Assembly (NCBI GenBank): GCA_022560715.1
Contig: JADFSQ010000003.1
Span: forward strand, 1-20,747
Direction of reading: 5' to 3'
Source: Bacteroidota bacterium
GTDB lineage: Bacteria; Bacteroidota; Bacteroidia; Flavobacteriales; Flavobacteriaceae
Length of the DNA: 20,747 nt
Positions 7,234 through 16,604 of this stretch are shown here, in pieces (position 1 is the stretch's first letter; every line of letters starts with the position of its first letter). A program made the translations under genes and the position numbers. The notes below the pieces were generated by a model. It saw only the letters and a program-made list of their open reading frames with translations. It did no database searches and was not told the origin of the DNA.

Positions 7234-10200
7234 CTATTTAATAATTACTCTTTTGGTTTCCTCAAAATTATCGCCTTTTATTTTTATTAAATATAAACCA
7301 GAACTTAAACTTAAATTAAAACTCTTTTTTATGTTAGTGAGTTCGAAAGTTGTGGTATAAACTTTTTGTCCGGTAATAGTAAATAATGACATTTCAACCT
7401 TTCCTAAAGAATTTTTTGAAAGGATGGAAAATTCTCCGTTTGATACTGTTGGGAATACTCTAATTGAATTGTTAGCAAAATTGTTGTCATCCAGCCCTAA
7501 TGGAGTTAATGTAAACTGGCTTGTAAAGAATCCTCTTCCAAAAGTAGTTGCTAATATCACATTGTCTGATGTTCTTACATCAAGATCAACAACTTTTGTA
7601 TCTTTCATACCATTAAAGGATTGTACCCAAACTGGACTTGCTACTGTATAATTTGCTGTTGACCAAACACCAAGATCGGTACCAATAATTAATTCATTAG
7701 GGATCAAAGTATTTTGCAAAATACATTTTACTGGAATATCTGGTAAATCACCTTCTATGCTTATCCAGGTTGAACCACCATTACTTGTAAACCAAATACT
7801 AATTACTCCGTAATTATGCATTGTTACAAATATATCCAGTTCTGTTTCTCCAAATTCAATATCAGAAATACTCCCTATAAAACTTGCTCCAGTAATATTA
7901 GTCCATGTATCTGAACCATCAGCATTATCAACACGTAGCAACTTTCCGTTTTCTAATCCAACAAATAATTTTGTTGATCCAGCAGTAAACGGCGATACTT
8001 TAAAAGCCGTTGGCGAAGCATTTAAAAGCGTATTTGTTAGAGGAATATTGACTATACCTCCTGCCCCAGCGACAAAATTAGAAGTTCTCTCGATACTGAA
8101 TGTTGGAGTACTTGTACTTGAATTAGAATAAAAAATATCTAAATTAGTATCGAGGACTGCCTCATTAATAAAGCTTCCATCAGTGCTCAGCCCATCTTTT
8201 GTGGCGGTAATATAATACCTTGTAGAAAGACCTGGGTAGCTAATAAAACGATGGTTGTTACGCGGATAACTTTGTATCATATATGTACCGCCATTATCAA
8301 TTTCGGTATAGCCACCATCACCTCCTACTGGGTCAAAAAAACCATTAATCCCAACTGTTGCGTCTTGCACAAATTGAGTACCATTATCTTGTGTACCTCC
8401 AATTAAGTCATCTCCATTTGCTCCATCAACAGGATCAATAGTTCCATTATAAAATTGGACAGTATTATAATCTTTATTTCTTGAATTAATTACTTGTGTA
8501 CCTGATAATGATGTAGCATAAAAAACACCTCCATCGTTACCTATTACTGCTTTTGTTGCATCTGAAGGGTCGAAAACAAATGCATGTTGGTCGGCATGAA
8601 CCAAAGGCACATTTAAAGAACCTAAATTGTTATTGTTTGACCATTTAGAAAGTTGACTCCATGAGGTTCCAGAATTTGAACTTCGAAATATATCTATCCC
8701 ACCAACATATACTATATTATCATTTGTAGGATCTACTTCTAACATTAAATCGTAAAAAGATTGGTCTCGAGTAAAATCTGTAGCTGAAATGCCTGTATCA
8801 ACATCATTTGGCAATGTTAAACTTGTTTGTGTGGTAAAACCATCATCTGTACGTATAATTTCTACACCATTTGTGCCAGAAGTCAATTGTGCCAAAACAT
8901 AAACTTTATTTGCATTTGATGCAGAAACAGCAATTTGAGTTCTTCTTCCATTAGTAATAGTGTGTTTAAGTGTAAAAGTTGTTCCATCAGAAGAAGATAA
9001 AACTTGTCCTCCAGGATCTGCTGGCGCAACTAAACTTCTTGTCGTGGACACCCAAACTTTATTATCTGGTCCAATTTCGATATCATTGGGAGCTAAAGCA
9101 CTATTCCCATTATTTGGTAAAGTAAGTAAAGTCCATGTTGTTCCATTATCTGTTGATTTATATAAGCCATAAGCTCCTGTTCCTAAAAAACCTATTGGAT
9201 TAGCGTCTGCAAACAAAGAAGCTGCAGCAGCTACATAAATTTCACTTGTACTACCAACATCTCTTATAGCAATATCGTTAATATGTTGAATACCCCCTGA
9301 ACTAAAACTTCCCGATGAAGGTGTAACATCAGGTTGAATTGTTACATTCACTGTATTTCCTAATTCAGCCATAATGGTTTGTCCATCAGTTTGTGAAATC
9401 ATTATTGCTGGTATATAAATCGTATAATCGCCACCACCCATTATTATTGGTGATCCAGTAACATTGTTAATAACAAGAACTGCTATTGCTCCAGCATTTT
9501 CAGCATTTTTAACTTTAGAAGCAAAGGTACAACTGCCTCTTTCTATAACAGCAATGTTACCTGAAATAGCACTTCCATTTGTTAATGCATTACAACCTTC
9601 GGAAGGAGATGCCGTTCCATCATTGACCAAAACTAAATTTCCTGTAATTGATGTAAGAGGTGCTCCAAAAGCAGCTTGAATAGCTACATAATCCCCTGCA
9701 ATTGACCCAGGAGAGTTTACAGTAACTTTTGCTCCTTCTCCGTTTGCAGTGGCTCCTCCAAAAATTCTTTCCCAACTTACACCAGCATCTACCGATTTCC
9801 ATAATCCATTCCCATTTACAGCTCCTCCAACATACGATTCTCCAGTACCAACATAAAAGGTCATTGTATTATTTGGATCGTATACAATACTAGACACAGA
9901 TAAATTTTGTGGCAAGTTAACTTCTGTCCAACTAGAATTTGCATTTGTAATATCATTATTTACCCAAAGGCCTCCGCTAACTCCACCAGCAAAAACCCTT
10001 TTATTTGTTCCGTCATTTGGATCATACATTATTGCTCTTGTTCTTCCTCCTTGATTATTTGGTCCACGCTCCACCCAAGCATTATTAGCATCTCCACCAA
10101 CTCCTCTTTTAGCTAACCGTTGTAATTTCAATTCACTCTGTAGAGCATATAGTCTTTCTGGCATAGGCCTTCCTGTTTGTGGATCCATTGTTAATTCCCA

Positions 10201-10415
10201 CATACGTTCATTATAAGCATTTGGCGGAAGTCCCATTGACAAACGATCTTCTTTTGAAAGGTTTTTTGTGGTATTAAAGGGACTGTTTTCCAATGCTAAT
10301 TTATGCTGTGCTCTTATACTATCAATGTTTGATTTGGTTTTATTGTTTTTAATAAAAAAAAAGAAACAACTATAAGTAGAAGAACTGTTGTGGTAAATAA
10401 TAGTCTGTTTTTCAT
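7234..10415 (-). CDS. Secreted BNR-repeat/PA-domain protein with type IX sorting tail, frameshifted near its start
   Basis: The uninterrupted body is 1019 codons (10293-7234) and opens at an internal TTG, not a credible start. Body residues 70-180 hold WVERGPNNQGGRTRA and sortilin/BNR-like loops such as GLWKSVDAGVSWERI (163-177). A protease-associated (PA) domain spans about 190-323, with ERGSCTFASKVKNAENAGA at its core. More BNR motifs follow (GLYKSTDNGTTW, IFRSSNSGTSW, FTSNGGSTW). The last roughly 85 residues are a type A sorting domain for type IX secretion, ending KRVIIK. A separate frame from ATG 10415 encodes a signal peptide, MKNRLLFTTTVLLLIVVSFF, then stops at 10314-10316. One base added to the T9 run at 10354-10362 joins both into about 1060 aa. 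The protein is exported and probably surface-attached or released; no catalytic site was identified. dgt lies 51 bp upstream on the same strand. Confidence 0.85.
10354..10362 (-). other. Nine-T homopolymer at the frameshift point
   Basis: The coding strand carries nine T in a row. The signal-peptide frame reads into a stop at 10314, while the body frame needs seven or ten T. Slippage during replication or transcription, a fixed mutation, or a sequencing error would each explain it. Confidence 0.8.
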
Positions 10416-10466
10416 AATTATTTAAGTTTAAAATAAGAATTGAACGCTCTAAAATTAAGGATTTTT

Positions 10467-11813
10467 TTAATTAAATTGAAATCCTTTCAATTTTTTATAC
10501 GATAATACTGCCTGACTATCAGATAATAGCGAAATATAATGGCATACATTTAATATTCTTTTATAAATTTCAGTTTCATTAAAATTTATTGTGCTTGGCA
10601 ATAGTTTTAAAATCAATTTATCGTAACTCGAAGCTTCCCCATAAAACGCATTGTTAACTGCTGTGATAAATGTATCTAAAAGTTTTATTATCACTTCATG
10701 TCCAGCAATTTCTTTATCAATAACTTCTTTAGATTGATAAATATTCTCGACGCTTATTTTTATGATATCATTTATTTGAGCTTCATACTTACTCTTGTCT
10801 AACAATGCAGTTGAAAAATTTCCTTTTAAAATTTCATCTTCGTTATTCATAAAAACAGTCACGGTCTCATTTATTAAGGTATTAATTGCGATAGCTCGTA
10901 AATAGCTAACTCTGTCTTGTACATTGGTTAATGTATTATACTTACTGGTATTAATGGTGTCTCTAACCAAATTAATAAGATATTCTAAGGCAAATTCTTC
11001 TTGAATTAATCCTAAGTTAATGCCGTCTTCAAAATCTATAATTGTGTAGCAAATATCATCTGCCGCTTCTACCAGATATGCAAGTGGATGTCTGATAAAA
11101 CTTATATCTTTACCATGTCTTGTTTGAATTAATCCTAATTCGTTTGCCAGATCTATAAAAGTCTCTTTTTCCGACTGAAAAATTCCGTATTTTTTATAAG
11201 CAATATGTTGAGTTGTCTTTTTTGGAAGTGATTCTTTTGGGTATTTAGTAAAAGCTCCTAAAGTAGCATAACTTAAACGTAAGCCTCCATCTCTTCCTTC
11301 TCTACTTTGTGTTAATATTTTAAATCCGTTAGCATTTCCTTCAAAATCACATAAATCATGGTATTCCTTATCTGATAGTTGCTTTTGAAACTGTTTGCCA
11401 TTTCCTGTTTTAAAAAATTCTCCTATTGCTTTTTCTCCACTGTGTCCAAAAGGTGGATTTCCTATATCGTGGGCTAATGCAGCAGTAGCAACAATAGCAC
11501 CAAAATCATTAACTTGATATCCGTGAATTTCTTTTAAATGAGGATATTTTTTTAATATTTCTAAGCCTACTTGCCTCCCTAAGGATCTTCCCACAACGCT
11601 TACTTCCAAACTGTGGGTTAACCGGGTGTGTACAAAATCGGTTTGCGATAATGGAATAACTTGAGTTTTGTCTTGAAGGCTTCTAAATTCAGAAGAAAAA
11701 ATAATACGATCGTAATCTACTTCAAAACCTAAGCGTGTTTCGTCTTGTTCTTTTCGTAATCTTTTATTGGTGTCGCCAAAACGTTTTAAAGAGAGTAATT
11801 GTTCCCAGTTCAT
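10467..11813 (-). CDS. dgt: Deoxyguanosinetriphosphate triphosphohydrolase-like dNTPase (HD domain)
   Basis: This metal-dependent HD-domain enzyme cleaves dNTPs to deoxynucleoside and triphosphate, limiting dNTP pools. The protein is 448 aa from ATG 11813, beginning MNWEQLLSLKRFGD as the family does; an in-frame TTG at 11834 would add seven unlikely residues. Motifs seen are FRSLQDKTQV (43-52), HTRLTHSLEV with H67, AHDIGNPPFGHSGE (114-127) with the H115-D116 pair and H124, and EAADDICYTIID, which supplies the later metal-binding aspartate. The regulatory C-terminal helical region is full length. Substrate preference among dNTPs cannot be read from sequence. The gene follows the carbonic anhydrase gene by 72 bp on the same strand. 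Confidence 0.92.
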   Translation of the reverse strand: MNWEQLLSLKRFGDTNKRLRKEQDETRLGFEVDYDRIIFSSEFRSLQDKTQVIPLSQTDFVHTRLTHSLEVSVVGRSLGRQVGLEILKKYPHLKEIHGYQVNDFGAIVATAALAHDIGNPPFGHSGEKAIGEFFKTGNGKQFQKQLSDKEYHDLCDFEGNANGFKILTQSREGRDGGLRLSYATLGAFTKYPKESLPKKTTQHIAYKKYGIFQSEKETFIDLANELGLIQTRHGKDISFIRHPLAYLVEAADDICYTIIDFEDGINLGLIQEEFALEYLINLVRDTINTSKYNTLTNVQDRVSYLRAIAINTLINETVTVFMNNEDEILKGNFSTALLDKSKYEAQINDIIKISVENIYQSKEVIDKEIAGHEVIIKLLDTFITAVNNAFYGEASSYDKLILKLLPSTINFNETEIYKRILNVCHYISLLSDSQAVLSYKKLKGFQFN

Positions 11814-11885
11814 ACTACAAATTATTATTTGCAAGATACATTTTCCCAGTATAAAACAATCTTAAAACGGAATAATTTCTACTTT

Positions 11886-12503
11886 CTAATCACTCAAAAA
11901 TTCTACTTTTCCATTAGAAACATCGTATAATGCACCCACAATTTCAATTTCTCCTTGGTTTTCCATTTCAAAAAGTATAGGGCTTTCTTTTCTAATTCTT
12001 GCTATTGAATGTTTTACATTAACTTTAGATACTTCTTCAATAGCTTTATCATCCATTGATTCTTTTCCTGTTTTTATACTATTGACTGCAGGTTTTATTT
12101 TATTTAGTAAGGCGGTAATATTACCCAATTTTACATTTTGGCATGCTGCAGTTACAGCACCGCATTTTGTATGACCCATCACAACTACAATTTTGGAGCC
12201 TGCTACTTTGCATGCGTATTCCATAGATCCCAAAACATCTTCATTAACAATATTGCCAGCTATTCTTATGCTAAAAATGTCGCCAACTCCTTGGTCATAA
12301 ACTAACTCGGCAGGTACTCTAGAGTCTATACAACTTAATATAACAGCAAACGGATACTGCCCTTTACTGGTTTCTAAAACTTGATCCTGTAAATTTCTTT
12401 GCACTTTTAAATTTTGTGCAAATCTTTTATTGCCTTCTACTAAAATTTGATGTGCTTTTTTTGGTGTAAGGTTATCTTGTATAAATTTTGTTTGTGTTTT
12501 CAT
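11886..12503 (-). CDS. can: Beta-class carbonic anhydrase
   Basis: This zinc enzyme interconverts CO2 and bicarbonate. The 205-aa protein has the beta-class ligands C58, H111 and C114 (in CIDSR and GHTKCGAV), and the D60-R62 catalytic dyad. RIAGNIVNEDVLGSMEYA (80-97) is the usual conserved block. There is no signal peptide, so it is cytoplasmic. It starts at ATG 12503, 27 bp after the SulP permease stop, so the two are almost surely one operon. That context supports a role in holding and converting bicarbonate brought in by the permease, for example for carboxylation reactions, and in pH balance. Confidence 0.95.
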   Translation of the reverse strand: MKTQTKFIQDNLTPKKAHQILVEGNKRFAQNLKVQRNLQDQVLETSKGQYPFAVILSCIDSRVPAELVYDQGVGDIFSIRIAGNIVNEDVLGSMEYACKVAGSKIVVVMGHTKCGAVTAACQNVKLGNITALLNKIKPAVNSIKTGKESMDDKAIEEVSKVNVKHSIARIRKESPILFEMENQGEIEIVGALYDVSNGKVEFLSD

Positions 12504-12530
12504 CTGGTTAAATTTATTCGTTTTTAATAG

Positions 12531-14336
12531 TTAAATTTCATTATTTCTATTTTCTTTTATCCAAGCTATACAAATATCAAAGTTGGCGAAAATTTGTTCT
12601 TTAGGTATTAAATCGGGGATGATGTCAATGCGTTCCATCATGTATTTAGGTTGTTCCAAAATATTTACCAGTAATACTTTTTTACCGTCTTTAACCAAAT
12701 CAACTAATTCGTCTTCTAATGCGTACAATCCGGATTGATCTATATATGGCATTCTTCCCATCCTTATAATGATAGTAGAGGCTGTATCCGGAATCTGTTT
12801 AATGAGCTGTTGAAAATCACTGGTAGAGCCAAAAAATAATGGACCTTTTATATGTTTTATAAAAACTTTTTCTTTTAAATCTTCAGGGAAATTAGCTTCA
12901 TCAGACCAAGCTTTTTCTTTTTTTAGAGATTTTACATCGGAACGTTGGGCTGTTAAATCGCCAATTTTCTTCATAAACATTAAAGATGCTATTACTAACC
13001 CTATCCCAACGGCGTAAACCAAATTCCATACTGAAGATAATACTAATACAACTAACATTATTATTACTTCTGTACGAGGCATATAAGGGATAGCCTTTAG
13101 CCCTTTATAATCCATTACACCAATACCAACAGTAATTAGTATTCCAGCTAAAACAGCAGCTGGAATTTGAGAAGCTATTGGTCCTAAAGCTACTAAAATT
13201 ATAAGCAGTAAAATCCCTGCCATCATGCCCGACAACCTTGTTTTTCCACCTGCATTTATATTAACAACGGTTCTAATAGTTGCGCCTGCTCCTGGGATGC
13301 CTCCAAATATTGCTGCTATACTATTCCCTATACCTTGTCCAATTAATTCTTTATTTGGCTTGTGTTTGGTTTTGGTCATATTATCGGCTACAACTGAGGT
13401 TAATAAAGAATCTATTGCCCCCAAAAGTGCCAATGTTAATGCTGTAAATACGTATGGCGTTATATTACCCAAACGGAAACCAGAAAAAATTTCTAAATTT
13501 GGTATGGGTAAACCACTAGGTATTTCTTCAATGGGTCTGTAATTTAAACCAAAACCTATTGCAATTCCAGACATTACCAAAAGTGCCACTAAAGTACTTG
13601 GTACTTTGTTAGTTATTCGTTTAAAACCATAAATGATGATTATAGTTCCTAAAGCCAAAAGCAACTCTAACCAATTAATGTTGTTTAATGCTCTTGGCAA
13701 TACTTTTATTGCTCCAATTACACCTGAAGCATCATTACTTGCTAGGGCTTGTGATTCTTTTAAAATTTGTTTTTGGGTAATACCTTCGGCTCTTTGGATG
13801 GTTTCTTTAAAATCTTCTAAAACTAAAATACCTTCGCCAGCTTCTTCTTTTAAGATGTTATTTAAAATTATTTCTTCAGCATAAGGTTTAAACTGATTTA
13901 CAAATTGGGTGTCCTCTTTAGGGTAATATCCTACAGATGGTAATATTTGGGTGACCAAAATAATAACCCCAATTGCTGTCATAAACCCAGAAACAACAGG
14001 GTAAGGAATATATTTAATGTACTTTCCTAAACCTATAAACCCTAAGCCAACTTGTATTAATCCTGCTAATAAAAACACGGTTAGAATGGTAGGTAATGCT
14101 TTGGTAACATCTCCATCAAAAGCGGTAACTATTCCTGCTATAACCACCATACTAACGGCTGTCATAGGGGCGGTAGGCCCAGAAATCTGGGTATTTGTAC
14201 CTCCAAAAAGTGCTGCACTTGGACCAAGACCAGAACTAACACCAAAGGCTAGTGCCAATGGTAAAGCCACGATGCCTGCGGTAATACCACCAAATAAATC
14301 GCCTTTGAAGTGTTTAAAATTAATTACGTTCTTCAT
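12531..14336 (-). CDS. SulP-family anion permease with STAS domain, probable bicarbonate importer
   Basis: This 601-aa inner-membrane transporter starts with the SulP block DLFGGITAGIVALPLALAFG, then SGLGPSAALFGG and ISGPTAPMTAVS in the first helices. A polar insert rich in E and K (about 145-205) precedes helix NWLELLLALGTIIIIYGF. GAGATIRTVVNINAGGKTRLSG is the conserved core loop. The C-terminal STAS domain (about 485-590) has FGSTSDFQQL and IDQSGLYALEDEL. SulP members carry sulfate, bicarbonate or dicarboxylates. The carbonic anhydrase 27 bp downstream argues for bicarbonate, but this is inference. The start is ATG 14336. A TetR gene precedes it by 164 bp on the same strand. Confidence 0.93.
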   Translation of the reverse strand: MKNVINFKHFKGDLFGGITAGIVALPLALAFGVSSGLGPSAALFGGTNTQISGPTAPMTAVSMVVIAGIVTAFDGDVTKALPTILTVFLLAGLIQVGLGFIGLGKYIKYIPYPVVSGFMTAIGVIILVTQILPSVGYYPKEDTQFVNQFKPYAEEIILNNILKEEAGEGILVLEDFKETIQRAEGITQKQILKESQALASNDASGVIGAIKVLPRALNNINWLELLLALGTIIIIYGFKRITNKVPSTLVALLVMSGIAIGFGLNYRPIEEIPSGLPIPNLEIFSGFRLGNITPYVFTALTLALLGAIDSLLTSVVADNMTKTKHKPNKELIGQGIGNSIAAIFGGIPGAGATIRTVVNINAGGKTRLSGMMAGILLLIILVALGPIASQIPAAVLAGILITVGIGVMDYKGLKAIPYMPRTEVIIMLVVLVLSSVWNLVYAVGIGLVIASLMFMKKIGDLTAQRSDVKSLKKEKAWSDEANFPEDLKEKVFIKHIKGPLFFGSTSDFQQLIKQIPDTASTIIIRMGRMPYIDQSGLYALEDELVDLVKDGKKVLLVNILEQPKYMMERIDIIPDLIPKEQIFANFDICIAWIKENRNNEI

Positions 14337-14410
14337 GTTTTTATATTGTTTGAACTTAGTTTTTTAAACTATTGCCTTTTTAAATCTTCAAATTAATTAT
14401 AATTCTTATT

Positions 14411-14422
14411 CCCACTAGTGGG
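14411..14422. promoter_or_regulatory. Perfect 12-bp palindrome CCCACTAGTGGG upstream of the SulP gene
   Basis: An uninterrupted 12-bp palindrome stands out as GC-rich in AT-rich sequence, 75 bp before the SulP ATG. It may be an operator or the stem of a small hairpin. No protein that binds it can be named. Confidence 0.35.
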
Positions 14423-14473
14423 TTTTAATACTCCGATGTTTGCGTCGAAATATGTGGAATATTTCCTTATGAA

Positions 14474-14498
14474 TACCTCTTGAGCTTGCTCCGAGGTA
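14474..14498. repeat. Hairpin just after the TetR stop
   Basis: TACCTC (14474-14479) pairs with GAGGTA (14493-14498), and inside it GAGC (14482-14485) pairs with GCTC (14488-14491). The hairpin begins 2 bp after the TetR stop codon. No T tract follows on the minus strand, so it looks like a dispersed palindrome, mRNA stabiliser or attenuator rather than a classic terminator. Confidence 0.4.
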
Positions 14499-14500
14499 GT

Positions 14501-15169
14501 TTACTTTAATAATTTAAAAACCAACTCTATGTAGAAAGTAGAAATAGCATTTTTTTCTTTTGTAACATCTGTAAGTGCTGGTAAATGTTCAGCAAAATAT
14601 TTCTGCTGATGTGCTCCTTCAATTATGGTAGAAGTAAGCATATGTGGATATTCAAATTTTGGTTTAATTTCTAAAATGATATTACTTACTCTTTGTACAA
14701 CACTTTTATAAGCCTTAAAACATCCTTTTTTATTTTCTTCATCCACACTTTTGGTGTGGTATGCTTTTATAGATTCGGAGAAAATGATTTCGCTCAATAA
14801 AATTTCGTTTATATAGGTAAAGGAATTATCTACTAAAACTGGCTTCGTTAAAATATCGATAGATTTTAACAAACGCTCTTTTGGTGAATTAATATTTGTT
14901 GTAGCAAAAACTAAGCGATATTCTGTCCAAGTCCAATACCAACTTGTGAGGTAAACAAGTAGCATGTGTTTGTTTTTAAAATAACGATAAACGGAACTTT
15001 CTGGTGAATTTATTACTACCCCTAGTTTTTTAAAAGTGAATTCTTCAAATCCTATTTCACTAATTAATTCAATACTACTAGAAATAATTTTCTGTCCTAA
15101 CTCAGATGAATCTGGATTTTTAGAGTACAATTCAGGGCTTGTTTCTATATATATACTTAAGTTTTCCAT
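14501..15169 (-). CDS. TetR/AcrR-family transcriptional regulator
   Basis: This 222-aa protein has an N-terminal TetR-type helix-turn-helix at about 25-72: IISSSIELISEIGFEEFTFKKLG, then SVYRYFKNKHMLLVYL, where YRYFKNK is the family turn-and-helix signature. The ligand-binding region (75-222) contains WYWTWTEYRLVF and EYPHMLTSTIIEGAHQ. ATG 15169 is chosen over the in-frame TTG at 15175. The gene precedes SulP and carbonic anhydrase on the same strand and diverges from the porin gene. A perfect palindrome in its own promoter (15198-15210) suggests self-repression. The regulated genes and the inducer are unknown; the bicarbonate operon and the porin are the near candidates. Confidence 0.85.
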   Translation of the reverse strand: MENLSIYIETSPELYSKNPDSSELGQKIISSSIELISEIGFEEFTFKKLGVVINSPESSVYRYFKNKHMLLVYLTSWYWTWTEYRLVFATTNINSPKERLLKSIDILTKPVLVDNSFTYINEILLSEIIFSESIKAYHTKSVDEENKKGCFKAYKSVVQRVSNIILEIKPKFEYPHMLTSTIIEGAHQQKYFAEHLPALTDVTKEKNAISTFYIELVFKLLK

Positions 15170-15189
15170 AAGCAAAAATAATTTACGTG

Positions 15190-15221
15190 CAAATATAATA
15201 GTATTACTATCGATTATGCAA
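15190..15221 (-). promoter_or_regulatory. Putative promoter of the TetR gene
   Basis: On the minus strand TTG (15221-15219) is followed after 21 bp by TATATTTG (15197-15190), an exact TAnnTTTG match at allowed Bacteroidota -33/-7 spacing. Transcription would start near 15184, about 15 nt before the ATG. A second TATTTTTG box (15180-15173) is closer to the start codon. Confidence 0.5.
15198..15210. promoter_or_regulatory. Perfect 13-bp palindrome, candidate TetR operator
   Basis: ATAGTA-T-TACTAT is a perfect inverted repeat filling the spacer between the -33 and -7 elements of the TetR promoter. TetR proteins typically bind such sites to repress their own gene. Flanking TGCAAAT-like half-sites at 15188, 15217, 15227 (reverse) and 15244 may belong to a wider operator region. 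Confidence 0.45.
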
Positions 15222-15290
15222 GTATTATTTGCGTTATTTATTGTGCAAATTCTTAACCCAAGAAGAAGTGTTGATATTTTTTCTATTTAT

Positions 15291-15330
15291 TAACCTATAC
15301 ATAACATTAAATTAACACTAGAATAAGTTC
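15291..15330 (+). promoter_or_regulatory. PHO-box-like array of four 7-bp direct repeats upstream of the porin gene
   Basis: Units TAACCTA (15291), TAACATT (15302), TAACACT (15313) and TAAGTTC (15324) occur at an exact 11-bp period with 4-bp AT-rich spacers. This is the geometry of the PhoB binding box: 7-bp direct repeats separated by 4 bp. The last unit may instead serve as the -7 element, 31 bp before the ATG. The same units precede the PiT gene. PhoB control is inferred. Confidence 0.5.
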
Positions 15331-15360
15331 TTTGCAGCAACAAAATATAGAATATAAAGT

Positions 15361-16551
15361 ATGACATTTAAACTACCGCTTACAGCTTTATCTCTTTTCA
15401 CCCTTTTTTACATTAACGCGCAAGAAATTCAATCGCCTAAATTTGGGAAAGGTCTTTTTAATCTCGTTGGTCAAGATAGTTCATGGACGATGAAAATTGG
15501 AGTTAGAATGCAGTTTTTAGCAATTTCGAACTGGGAAGAAGGGGAAAGCAATACGTCTAATTTTTTGGTACGCCGTGCTCGTTTAAAATTTGATGGTTTT
15601 GCTTTCAGCCCAAAACTTAAATATAAATTAGAATTAGGTTTGTCTAATAGAGATATTTCAGGAGCTTCAAAATTTACCAGCAATGCACCTCGATATATTT
15701 TAGATGCTGTGATGAAGTGGAATTTTTACAAAAACTTCGAACTGTGGTTTGGGCAAACTAAACTTCCAGGAAATAGAGAACGTGTTATTTCTTCAGCAAA
15801 TCTTCAGCAGGTAGATCGTTCGTTACTTAATAGCAGGTTTAATATAGATCGTGATCTTGGTATACAGTTAAGACATAATTTCAATCTTTCAGAAAACTTT
15901 ATTGTAAAAGAAATTTTTGCTGTTTCTCAAGGTGAAGGAAGAAATGTTACTACTGGAAATCTTGGAGGATATCAATTTACCAGCCGAATAGAATTATTGC
16001 CTTTTGGAAATTTTACTGATAAAGGCGATTATAAAGGTAGTGATTTAAAACGTGAAAATACTCCTAAATTGGCATTAGGAGTTAGTTATGATTATAACAG
16101 CAATGCTGTTAAAACAAGAAGTAACCAAGGGAAATATATGGAAATTGATACTGGTTTTTTTGAAACTAATATCACTACCTTGTTTTTAGATTTTATGTTT
16201 AAATATAAAGGATTTTCATTTATGGGAGAATATGCAAATAGAGAAGCTAAAGACCCTTTCGCGAAAAACTCCGATGGTTCTTTAACTGGAGATGTTGTAC
16301 AGGTAGGGAAAGGTCTAAATTTACAAACTGGTTACGTGTTTAAAAATAATTGGGAGATTTCTGGACGTTATACAAACATTGAGTTAGATAAAAACATAAC
16401 AGGAATAAACGCTCAAAATCAATACACATTTGGAATTTCTAAATTCATTGTTGGTCATAGTTTAAAAGTGCAAAGTGATATTAGTTATTTAGAGGTAGAT
16501 AATAGTAATAATCACCTTATATTCGAATTGCAGTTTGATATTCATTTTTAA
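15361..16551 (+). CDS. OprO/OprP-type outer-membrane porin, probably for phosphate
   Basis: This 396-aa protein has a signal peptide (MTFKLPLTALSLFTLFYINA, cleavage before QEIQ) followed by alternating beta-strand sequence and a final aromatic strand ending FELQFDIHF, as in outer-membrane barrels. RMQFLAISNWEE, FLVRRARLKFDGFAFSPKLKYKLELGLS and FELWFGQTKLPGNRERVISSANLQQVDRS match the phosphate-selective porin O/P family. The start is ATG 15361. A PiT permease follows 118 bp downstream on the same strand, giving an outer-plus-inner membrane pair. Direct repeats of PHO-box form precede both genes. Selectivity for phosphate is inferred from family and context. Confidence 0.88.
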   Translation: MTFKLPLTALSLFTLFYINAQEIQSPKFGKGLFNLVGQDSSWTMKIGVRMQFLAISNWEEGESNTSNFLVRRARLKFDGFAFSPKLKYKLELGLSNRDISGASKFTSNAPRYILDAVMKWNFYKNFELWFGQTKLPGNRERVISSANLQQVDRSLLNSRFNIDRDLGIQLRHNFNLSENFIVKEIFAVSQGEGRNVTTGNLGGYQFTSRIELLPFGNFTDKGDYKGSDLKRENTPKLALGVSYDYNSNAVKTRSNQGKYMEIDTGFFETNITTLFLDFMFKYKGFSFMGEYANREAKDPFAKNSDGSLTGDVVQVGKGLNLQTGYVFKNNWEISGRYTNIELDKNITGINAQNQYTFGISKFIVGHSLKVQSDISYLEVDNSNNHLIFELQFDIHF

Positions 16552-16604
16552 ACTCAGGTTGTGTATTAGAACTCCGTAATGAGGATTGAAACTACAATAA
16601 AACA

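Noticed and set aside
13225..14367. Open plus-strand frames opposite the SulP gene (105, 83 and 116 codons)
   Set aside because: They are shadows of a long, well-supported membrane protein gene; their P/A/N-rich products are the usual result of reading the complement of hydrophobic codons.
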